Positions 18,705-26,576 of a stretch of DNA of 64,000 nt are shown one piece after another (position 1 is the first letter of the stretch; every line of letters begins with the position of its first letter). The stretch covers positions 124,001 to 188,000 of the forward strand of contig CAMAVJ010000002.1 of NCBI GenBank assembly GCA_945861725.1, written 5' to 3'. Below the pieces are notes generated by a model, which ran no database searches, was not told where the DNA came from, and saw nothing but the letters and a program-made list of their open reading frames with translations. This stretch comes from Rickettsia typhi (GTDB taxonomy: Bacteria > Pseudomonadota > Alphaproteobacteria > Rickettsiales > Deianiraeaceae). The position numbers and the translations under genes are program-made.

Positions 18705-19535
18705 TTAAACCACCCTCTCACACACACCCTTAACCAAATTCCGCACACGCAAAATGTACGATTTCCTTTCAATTTGTGAAAGAGTACCCCTTGCATCAAG
18801 TAAATTCAGCGTGTTTGAGCACAAAAGAGCGAGTTCGTAAGCGGGTTCTGGAAGGTTTTTCTTAATGAGTTTTTCGCATTCTATTTCAGTTTTTTGGAAA
18901 ATGTCAAACAGTTGTTCAACATTGGATTCTTCTTTGTAATAATGGCACATTTGGCGTTCTTTTTCGTAAAAAAGGTCGCGATATTTCATTTTTTCGCTCC
19001 ATTGAATGTCAAAAATGCTATCGACATTCTGCACATACATCGCAATTCTTTCCAATCCATAAGTGATTTCCAGTGGTGTGACTTTTAATTTTATGCCGCC
19101 AATTTGTTGCATATATGTCCACTGTGAGACCTCCATTCCATCGAGCCAGATTTCTGAACCAAGACCGGAAGCTCCAATTGAAGGGTTCTCCCAGTTATCT
19201 TCAAGGAATGTTATGTCGTGGTTTTCTGTTTGAATGCCGATTTCTTTCAAAGATTGAAAGTAAAGTGCTTGTGCATTTAGCGGAAATGGTTTTAAAAGAA
19301 CTTGAAATTGGAAATATCCTGAAAGGCGATTTGGGTTTTGAGCATAACGCCCGTCCGTTTGTCTTCGGCAAAATTGCGAATAACAGACAGACCATTCGTC
19401 GTTTTTTAAGGCGTAAAGTGCAGTGTGTGGCGAAAGCGTGCCAGCACCGATATTGCAATCGTAACCTTCCAACACCGTGCAACCATTTTTTGACCAAAAT
19501 GCCTTTAAGTTGGTAATAATTTCTTGAAAATACAT
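18705..19535 (-). CDS. glyQ: Glycyl-tRNA synthetase alpha subunit
   Basis: YFQEIITNLKAFWSKNGCTVLEGYD, GAGTLSPHTALYAL, RRQTDGRYAQNPNRLSGYFQFQVLLKP, EIWLDGMEVSQWTYMQQIGGI. Confidence 0.96.
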   Translation of the reverse strand: MYFQEIITNLKAFWSKNGCTVLEGYDCNIGAGTLSPHTALYALKNDEWSVCYSQFCRRQTDGRYAQNPNRLSGYFQFQVLLKPFPLNAQALYFQSLKEIGIQTENHDITFLEDNWENPSIGASGLGSEIWLDGMEVSQWTYMQQIGGIKLKVTPLEITYGLERIAMYVQNVDSIFDIQWSEKMKYRDLFYEKERQMCHYYKEESNVEQLFDIFQKTEIECEKLIKKNLPEPAYELALLCSNTLNLLDARGTLSQIERKSYILRVRNLVKGVCERVV

Positions 19536-19575
19536 TTATAATCCATAATTTTCCTCAATTTCCATAATTTTTTTC

Positions 19576-19609
19576 AAAATGTCAAGGGTAAACTAGGGCT
19601 TGACATTTT
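19576..19609. promoter_or_regulatory. 11-bp perfect inverted repeat AAAATGTCAAG-N12-CTTGACATTTT between divergent glyQ and tRNA-Leu
   Basis: Read directly; each arm contains a TTGACA facing outward. Confidence 0.8.
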
Positions 19610-19648
19610 AATTTTTATAATTTATTCGAAAATTGATATATAAATATT

Positions 19649-19735
19649 GCCCGCGTGGTGGAATGGTAGACACGACGGATTCAAAATCCGTTGCACATTG
19701 CGTGCGTGGCGGTTCGAGTCCGCCCGCGGGTACCA
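19649..19735 (+). tRNA. tRNA-Leu (anticodon CAA), 87 nt with encoded CCA
   Basis: GCCCGCG/CGCGGGT acceptor stem, anticodon arm ACGGA-TTCAAAA-TCCGT, variable arm, GGTTCGAGTCC T-arm, 3' ACCA. Confidence 0.95.
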
Positions 19736-19755
19736 ATCACAATACTAAAGAAACT

Positions 19756-21063
19756 TTAATTGTTATCTTTGTTTCCAGATATGTTTTTTGTGAACTTTAC
19801 CTTATGAATTTTGTGTGAATCGGCATCGATAACTTCCAAAATATAGTCTCCGCATTGGTGTGTGTCTCCGATTTTTGGGATTTTATGTGCGATGTGTATA
19901 ACAAGACCTGCAATTGTTGAAACGCCGGAAGTCGCTTGAAGTTCGATATTGGTTTTTTTGGAAAAGTCGCGGATTAAAACCATTCCATCGCAGACAATTG
20001 AACCGTCTTCGAGTGTTTTTATTTCCTCTTCGTTGTGAATTTCATCATGTTCATCTTCAATATCGCCGACAATTTCTTCAACGATATCTTCAAGTGTAAC
20101 AATTCCAAGAACCGTACCATATTCATCAACGACAATTGCCATATGGTTTTTTGTCTTTTTAAATTCCGTTAACTGTGCCAATAGTGTTGTTTCGCTTGAA
20201 GCGTATTGTGGCTTCATTAAAATTCCAAGGACATCTTCCAGAGTTGGACTTTCATTGCATGATTTTAATGTGAAGAAGTCGCGAAAATGCAAAATTCCGA
20301 TAACCTTGTCTGGGTCTCCATCGTAAACGGGAAGCCTTGTGTGGCTTGATTCAATGCATCTTGCTTCAATTTCTTCAAATGTAATTTGCGAAAAATCGAT
20401 CATATCAATATCCTTTTTATGAGTGATTACCGAGTGAAGCTTTAATTCACTGAGGTCTAAAACTCCTCCAAGCATTTCTTTGTCGCGTTGGATTACCGAA
20501 CCGCGAGAGTGATAAAATTCAATTTCACTGCGAAGGGAGTCCTTTGCTGTCATGATTTCATATTGTTTTGATTCGTGAACGCCAAAAATTTTGAGAGTTA
20601 GCTTTGTCAAACCATTGATAACCCAAATTAACGGTGCAAAAACTTTGAGCATAACGTAGTAAGTATCAGCAATTGCAAGGACAATGCGTTCAGGGTTACG
20701 AATTGCGATTGTTTTTGGTGAAATTTCCGAGAAAATTAGTATCATAAATGTCATAATGGTAGCGGCAATTTCCATCGCGTATTCTTGTAATCCTGGGGTA
20801 TTTTTTGAATATTCAAGTGCGATGTAAGCTGCAATTGATGATGCGAATGTATTCAGAGCATTGTTTCCAAATAAAATAAGTGAAAGAAGGCTTTCTTTGT
20901 TGTCAAAAATGTATAGCAATCTTTTAACCTTTGTCGTTTTACGAAGTTTGTAAAATTTGCTAGCAGAGCAACTTGTGAAACCAGTTTCTGAAAGGGAGAA
21001 GAAAGCGGAAGCTCCTAAAAGGAGAAAAAGGATTACTATTTCGTAAACCAAACTGGGGCCCAT
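19756..21063 (-). CDS. CNNM/CorC-type (DUF21 + CBS + transporter-associated domain) membrane protein
   Basis: ASAFFSLSETGFTSCSASKFYKL, CBS-like HTRLPVYDGDPDKVIGILHFRDFF and MAIVVDEYGTVLGIVTLEDIVEEIVGDIEDEHD. Confidence 0.9.
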   Translation of the reverse strand: MGPSLVYEIVILFLLLGASAFFSLSETGFTSCSASKFYKLRKTTKVKRLLYIFDNKESLLSLILFGNNALNTFASSIAAYIALEYSKNTPGLQEYAMEIAATIMTFMILIFSEISPKTIAIRNPERIVLAIADTYYVMLKVFAPLIWVINGLTKLTLKIFGVHESKQYEIMTAKDSLRSEIEFYHSRGSVIQRDKEMLGGVLDLSELKLHSVITHKKDIDMIDFSQITFEEIEARCIESSHTRLPVYDGDPDKVIGILHFRDFFTLKSCNESPTLEDVLGILMKPQYASSETTLLAQLTEFKKTKNHMAIVVDEYGTVLGIVTLEDIVEEIVGDIEDEHDEIHNEEEIKTLEDGSIVCDGMVLIRDFSKKTNIELQATSGVSTIAGLVIHIAHKIPKIGDTHQCGDYILEVIDADSHKIHKVKFTKNISGNKDNN

Positions 21064-21177
21064 AAAAAAGTAAAATTATATTTTATAATATAACTTGTTA
21101 TGAATGAATGAAAAACGATTTGTCAAGGAAAATAATATCTTGCTAGGCAACTAATAATAATCTTTTATAAAAAACCA

Positions 21178-21206
21178 TTGCATTGTCATCAAAAATGTGC
21201 TATTAT
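21178..21206 (+). promoter_or_regulatory. Promoter-like element TTGCAT-N17-TATTAT with TGTGC before the -10
   Basis: Read directly; nearly identical to 17200-17228. Confidence 0.65.
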
Positions 21207-21236
21207 TAAATAATAATAAATTATTTATATACTTTT

Positions 21237-22043
21237 ATGCAAACAATAACTGATGCTGTAGCGAAATGCTGCACATGGTGTTTTACGAGAACAAATGCAC
21301 AAGTTCAACCAGCTCCACTAAATCAACCAGCTCAATCAAATACGCGTCTGGATCAAATCATACGTGCTAACGCAGCGGATGAAGCTAAATGGACCAATAA
21401 TGGTAACAACAGCTGGACATATAATGGTGATACTGGAATGCTGATGGTTCCAAATCATATTCAATCCACTGCAACGAAAATTTCAGCACCAAATGCGACT
21501 TCTGTTAATATAGATAACTGTCCACTCATCAAGGAAGCTTCATCACCAAATGCGAACGTCTTTCATCTAAAAAACTGTCCACTCCTCGAGAAAGCTTCAT
21601 CAGCAAATGCGAGAATCTTGAATATAATAAACTGTAAAAACACTAAGGAAATTTCAACACCAAATGTGTATGCTGTTCATCTAAATGACGTTCCACAAGG
21701 AGCTGTCAAATCTTGTATTAACAGTATACAAAACGCACAAGAACTTAAGTTTTCTATAACACAACCAGGCACTAACAAAAGGGATATTACCGAAGGGGTT
21801 AAAAAGTGTATACTTAAAGAGCGTTATAGTAAACAAGCAAAATTTAAAGTGGCACTGAAGTTCACCGATAATACAATGCTAAATTCAGATGTTAAATTCA
21901 CAATATTGCAGTACTTACCCACAGATGATATTGCAAAGTGTTCACAACTAACTAAGGCAGAAAGTAGCATCGAATGTAATGCTGCGATACAGACATTGCG
22001 CAAGCATGACGAGGCATTTAATCACATTTTCTCTATTAGATAA
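21237..22043 (+). CDS. LRR-like repeat protein with F-box-like C-terminus (hypothetical, 268 aa)
   Basis: Three-and-a-half 19-aa repeats (APNATSVNIDNCPLIKEAS / SPNANVFHLKNCPLLEKAS / SANARILNIINCKNTKEIS / TPNVYAVHLNDVP) and C-terminal LNSDVKFTILQYLPTDDIAKCSQLTKAE. Confidence 0.7.
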   Translation: MQTITDAVAKCCTWCFTRTNAQVQPAPLNQPAQSNTRLDQIIRANAADEAKWTNNGNNSWTYNGDTGMLMVPNHIQSTATKISAPNATSVNIDNCPLIKEASSPNANVFHLKNCPLLEKASSANARILNIINCKNTKEISTPNVYAVHLNDVPQGAVKSCINSIQNAQELKFSITQPGTNKRDITEGVKKCILKERYSKQAKFKVALKFTDNTMLNSDVKFTILQYLPTDDIAKCSQLTKAESSIECNAAIQTLRKHDEAFNHIFSIR

Positions 22044-22047
22044 GCTG

Positions 22048-22108
22048 CCACCCCCAAACAAAAAAAATGCTTTGGGGTGGTTGTGCTTGGCAAGCATTTT
22101 ATTTTGGA
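22048..22108 (+). terminator. Overlapping, mutually exclusive hairpins; the last (TGCTT-GGC-AAGCA + TTTTATTTT) resembles an intrinsic terminator
   Basis: CCACCCC(C)AAA 22048-22058 / TTTGGGGTGG 22071-22080; AAAATGCTT 22064-22072 / AAGCATTTT 22092-22100; TGCTT 22084-22088 / AAGCA 22092-22096. Confidence 0.6.
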
Positions 22109-22188
22109 AATTACCTGAACGGCAAATTTTCCCTTGACATTTTATTTTTGCCGTTTTGGTTTATTGCGATTTTTAGTCCCAATCAAAA

Positions 22189-24963
22189 ATGTTTTCCAGT
22201 ACAAATCTTTCTTATATAGCTGAAGTCTACACGAAGTTTGCTCAAAACCCTTCATCCGTTGCACAATCTTGGCAGGAATACTTCAAAGAAAACCCTGAGG
22301 ATGTCGAATTAATTAAGGGTGAGCTTCAAAAAACGCCTTGGAATCGCAATAAAATTTCCATTATTGGGAATAAAAACGAGCTTTCATCTCTTCCAACTGA
22401 AGAACAGAATGAAAAACCTAAAGATTCAAAAAAAGAGACAAAAAAAGAAGAAAAACCAAGCGATACACAGTTTATTAAAGTTCGTGATAAATCCAATGTT
22501 CGTCACGCTTTTAGACACTTTGGGCACTTGGCTGCGAATTTGGATCCACTCGGTTTTAAAAAACCTTACTTTCATCAAGCAATTCAAGATGTCATCAGGG
22601 AATCTGGCGAACCAAATGAGAAAGAAAAACTTTACATTGGCAATGTTGGCTATGAAATTACGCATATAAAAAATCCCGAAGAATACAAATGGCTTGAAAC
22701 TCAAATTGAATCAAATGTCTTTGTAACAACGAAAAATGAGAAAATCACTGGCTTTGAAATGATGCTGCGTGCGGAAATTTTTGAACAGACAATCCACAAA
22801 AAATTCCCCGGTGCAAAAAGGTTTTCAATCGAAGGAGCGGAATCTACAATTGTTGCACTGGAATCTATTATGCTTGAAGCAAGCAATGGCGAAGCGAAGG
22901 AAGTTATTCTAGGAATGGCACACCGTGGGCGTTTAAATACTTTAGTTCACACGACTGGCAAGCCATACCACGCAATTTTTTCAGAATTTGCAGGTGTTTA
23001 TTCAATTCCCGAAGGAACGCCGGGTTCTGGAGATGTGAAATATCACCTTGGTTATGCAAAAACTCGCACACTTTTAAACGGTAAAGAACTTTATGTTACA
23101 CTCACACCAAATCCATCACACTTGGAAGCTGTAAACCCTGTTGTTATGGGGCGTGCAAGGGCAAGACAGGATGAATCTGGCAATACAAATGCAACTCTAC
23201 CGATTTTAATTCACGGAGACGCAGCCATGGCAGGGCAGGGCATCGTTTACGAATGTTTTCAAATGGCGAACTTACAAGGCTATGGCGTTGGTGGAACAAT
23301 TCACATTGCTGTTAATAATCAAGTTGGTTTTACGGCTGTGCAATCTGAAGGGCTTTCGGGTCAATATTGCACTGATGTTGCAAAGGTGATTGATGCTCCT
23401 ATTTTTCACGTGAATGGAAATGATATTGATGAAGTTATTAAAGTTGCAAAAATTGCCGTTCTTTATCGTCAAACTTTCAAAAAAGATGTTGTAATAGAAG
23501 TCTTTGCATACAGGAAGTATGGTCACAATGAAGGCGATGAACCATTTTTCACACAACCTGTTATGTATGAAAAAATCAAGCAAATGGTTACACCAGCACA
23601 AGTTTATAAATCCAAAATTCAACACGAATTTGATTCTAAAGTACTTGAAGAACTGGAAGCAAAAATTCATACTGAAATTGAAGCAGAATTTGAGAAATCT
23701 AAAACATACAAACCAACGGAAGCTGACTGGCTGAAGGGAAAATGGTCGGATATCAAAATTCTAAACGATGCAAAAGAATTTTTTGCCTTCAAACAAACAA
23801 AAATTTCACAAACAATTTTTGATAAAGTCGGCGGAGCAATTTCCCGCGTACCTGATAATTTTGAAATCAACCCGAAAATTCGCAAACTTTTAGAAACACG
23901 CCAAAAAGCACTACTTTCAGGCAAGGATATTGACTGGGGAACCGCAGAATTGCTTGCTTATGGTTCACTTACTTTGGAAGGGCACAATGTCCGTTTAAGC
24001 GGTGAAGATTGCGAGCGTGGAACATTTTCGCACAGACATTCTGTTTATATTGATCAAAAAGACGGAAAAAAATATTACCCACTTAACAACATTGAAGAAG
24101 GGCAGGCGAAATATTATGTCTATAACTCGCTTCTTTCGGAATTTGGTGTCCTTGGATACGAATACGGTTATGCAATGAATGACCCAAAAAATCTTGTCAT
24201 TTGGGAAGGGCAATTTGGTGATTTTTCCAACGGAGCAGCGACAATTTACGACCAATTTATTTCTTCTGGTGAAGATAAGTGGTTGCGTATGAACGGACTT
24301 GTAAACCTTTTACCACATGGGTTTGAAGGTCAAGGTCCTGAACACTCATCGGCTCGTTTAGAAAGATTCCTTGCCTATTGTGCACAAAACAATATCATCG
24401 TTGCAAATTGCACAACGCCAGCGAATTTATTCCATATTTTACGCCGTCAAGTAAAAATGCCATTCAGAAAGCCACTAATAATTATGTCACCAAAATCGCT
24501 TTTACGCCATCCGCTCGTTGTTTCAACTGGCAAGGATTTCACACAAGGCGAATTTAGAGAAATAATTGCTGAAGACAATTTCGGTGCAAAGAAAATCGTC
24601 ATTACAAGCGGAAAGGTTTATTACGATCTTCTTGCCGAACGCGATGCCCGTAAATCTGATGTCGCAATCATTAGAATCGAGCAATATTATCCATTTAATT
24701 CTGAATTCCTTCAGTCGATCATTGCACAATTTAAGAGCGTGCAAGAAATCGCTTGGCTTCAAGAGGAGCCGAAAAATATGGGAGCTTGGTCATTTATCCG
24801 TGATTACCTGCAAGAATGCACAACATTACCTGTGAAGTTTTGTGGCAGAAAAGCTTCGCCCTCGCCCGCAACTGGATTTGCTTCAGTGCATGCAAAAGAA
24901 CAAAAGGCGATCGTTGATGAAGCACTTTCTGACCCAAAAAATACCAGAGGTGCATTGCTTTAG
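22189..24963 (+). CDS. sucA: 2-oxoglutarate dehydrogenase E1 component
   Basis: MFSSTNLSYIAEVYTKFAQNPSSVAQSWQEYF, GMAHRGRLNTLVH, HGDAAMAGQGIVYECFQMANLQGYGVGGTIHIAVNNQVGFT, LLPHGFEGQGPEHSSARLERFL. Confidence 0.97.
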   Translation: MFSSTNLSYIAEVYTKFAQNPSSVAQSWQEYFKENPEDVELIKGELQKTPWNRNKISIIGNKNELSSLPTEEQNEKPKDSKKETKKEEKPSDTQFIKVRDKSNVRHAFRHFGHLAANLDPLGFKKPYFHQAIQDVIRESGEPNEKEKLYIGNVGYEITHIKNPEEYKWLETQIESNVFVTTKNEKITGFEMMLRAEIFEQTIHKKFPGAKRFSIEGAESTIVALESIMLEASNGEAKEVILGMAHRGRLNTLVHTTGKPYHAIFSEFAGVYSIPEGTPGSGDVKYHLGYAKTRTLLNGKELYVTLTPNPSHLEAVNPVVMGRARARQDESGNTNATLPILIHGDAAMAGQGIVYECFQMANLQGYGVGGTIHIAVNNQVGFTAVQSEGLSGQYCTDVAKVIDAPIFHVNGNDIDEVIKVAKIAVLYRQTFKKDVVIEVFAYRKYGHNEGDEPFFTQPVMYEKIKQMVTPAQVYKSKIQHEFDSKVLEELEAKIHTEIEAEFEKSKTYKPTEADWLKGKWSDIKILNDAKEFFAFKQTKISQTIFDKVGGAISRVPDNFEINPKIRKLLETRQKALLSGKDIDWGTAELLAYGSLTLEGHNVRLSGEDCERGTFSHRHSVYIDQKDGKKYYPLNNIEEGQAKYYVYNSLLSEFGVLGYEYGYAMNDPKNLVIWEGQFGDFSNGAATIYDQFISSGEDKWLRMNGLVNLLPHGFEGQGPEHSSARLERFLAYCAQNNIIVANCTTPANLFHILRRQVKMPFRKPLIIMSPKSLLRHPLVVSTGKDFTQGEFREIIAEDNFGAKKIVITSGKVYYDLLAERDARKSDVAIIRIEQYYPFNSEFLQSIIAQFKSVQEIAWLQEEPKNMGAWSFIRDYLQECTTLPVKFCGRKASPSPATGFASVHAKEQKAIVDEALSDPKNTRGALL

Positions 24964-24979
24964 TTTGAGTTTGAAAAAG

Positions 24980-26473
24980 CTACAAGAATCGCATCGATGG
25001 TGTTGTATAGCTTCGTATATGTTTGAAATACCATGTGATAAATTGCGAAATTGAATCGACGGCATCATCATGTTTTCCATTTGGGAATTCGAATAGTTCG
25101 TCGAAAACCTCTTGCGAAATTTTTGTTGAAAATAGGACTTCACCCGATTCAATATACGAAATACACGAAAGAAAGCGAACTTCTTTTGAAAGATTGACTT
25201 TTATTGGAACGATTTGTTCGCCAAATTCTCGATTCATATTTTGAATAAGGCTAATTCCACTACCTTTATCTTCAATTAACATTTTATAAATCCGATATTT
25301 TTCAAACAATTTTCGCAAAAATGCAACAAGATCGTTGAATTCCAGCTTTTTGCAAACGACATCAACAAGTGCTAAAGTTGCTTTTTCATTAACCATGACT
25401 TCCGTCCAAATGGAAATTGCTGTAAAATCGTTATGTTCACCGGATTTAAACGCACTATCTACACTGATAAACACGCCAATATCTGTTGAAATTTCTTCGT
25501 GCCATAAATGAATTTGTGATTTTTTTAGAAATCCGCAGCCAGTATTATTTGGAGATTGTTGATATTGTGCGTTGAAGTGGTATTGACCCATTTGTTTTTT
25601 AATGTCGTGTAAAATTGGGAGATCTTCCATTTCTGGGTTAAGGGCGTCACCTTTTCTTCTGTAAGGTTCGTCGTTTTTTGCAATTGCTGGAAGGCAAACG
25701 ATGTGCCAATCGTTTATTTCTTGAAGGAGTTGATCTTCAATTTTGTTTTCAGTTAGTCTGCCGATTATGTCATCGGCGTGTAGCCTTTGCATTACGATGA
25801 TGATTTTACCATCTTTTTTGCTATTAAGACGCGAAAAAAATGTGTTGGAGAGCCAGTCGAATGTTTTCTCTCGATATTTCTTATTTCCAATATTCACAGG
25901 TTTTTGTGGGTCATCTGCGATTAAAATATCGCCGCCTTCGCCTGTTAAACTTCCGTTAATTGATGTTGCAAGGCGAAATCCGCCTGTGGTTGTTGCAAAT
26001 TTTCTTTTGGAATTTACATCATTTTTGATGATGACATTTGGAAAGCCTTCTTTAAACCATTGTTCGTTTAAAATTGTGCGTGTATCAATTGAAAGTTTTT
26101 CTGCAAGGGGCATTGCGTAGCTTGCAACTATGACTTTTTGTGATGAATTTTGAGACAAAACCCATGCGGGAAAGGCGGTTGAAATGCAAAGAGATTTCAT
26201 GTATCGTGGTGGCATGCAAACGATTAGTTTTTTAATTTTACCGTAATAAACTTTTATAAGAATTTCGCAGAGGAAGTCTATGTGCCAATTGGGAATAAGA
26301 TTGTGTGCTGGTGAAAGAGTGGTAAAACTTCGTTGAAAAAATGCTTTGAAATCGTTATATTCCGACTGACGCTGTATTGGGCGATAAAATAAATAGCAAT
26401 GCTTTCTGGATTTCATAAAATAAATAAATGTAGTGTACTGCTGGAGTTTTATTGTGGAAGCTGGAATAATCAT
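24980..26473 (-). CDS. Phage/GTA-type terminase large subunit
   Basis: LIVCMPPRYMKSLCISTAFPAWVLSQNSSQKVIVASYA, GEGGDILIADDPQKP, KIIIVMQRLHADDIIGRL, nuclease-like VFISVDSAFKSGEHNDFTAISIW. The ATG at 26416 (MKSRKH) may be the true start. Confidence 0.85.
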   Translation of the reverse strand: MIIPASTIKLQQYTTFIYFMKSRKHCYLFYRPIQRQSEYNDFKAFFQRSFTTLSPAHNLIPNWHIDFLCEILIKVYYGKIKKLIVCMPPRYMKSLCISTAFPAWVLSQNSSQKVIVASYAMPLAEKLSIDTRTILNEQWFKEGFPNVIIKNDVNSKRKFATTTGGFRLATSINGSLTGEGGDILIADDPQKPVNIGNKKYREKTFDWLSNTFFSRLNSKKDGKIIIVMQRLHADDIIGRLTENKIEDQLLQEINDWHIVCLPAIAKNDEPYRRKGDALNPEMEDLPILHDIKKQMGQYHFNAQYQQSPNNTGCGFLKKSQIHLWHEEISTDIGVFISVDSAFKSGEHNDFTAISIWTEVMVNEKATLALVDVVCKKLEFNDLVAFLRKLFEKYRIYKMLIEDKGSGISLIQNMNREFGEQIVPIKVNLSKEVRFLSCISYIESGEVLFSTKISQEVFDELFEFPNGKHDDAVDSISQFITWYFKHIRSYTTPSMRFL

Positions 26474-26576
26474 AAAAATATTGACTTGAATATTGACTTT
26501 TTATTGAAAGAAAAAGCTTGACATTTAATTTGAAATATTGTTTTTATGAGCGGTTCTTTTATGATATTACGAAGAT

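Noticed and set aside
19620-19648. TATAAT following TTGACA as the tRNA-Leu -10 box
   Set aside because: Spacing between TTGACA and TATAAT is only about 10 bp, too short for a standard sigma70-type promoter.
22319-24835. Several ORFs within sucA on both strands
   Set aside because: Embedded in the strongly conserved sucA frame.
13330-26473. A complete prophage spanning the GTA-like genes and the terminase
   Set aside because: The interval is filled with housekeeping genes (pdhA, murG, recF, glyQ, sucA); no integrase, capsid or portal gene and no att-like repeats recognised.
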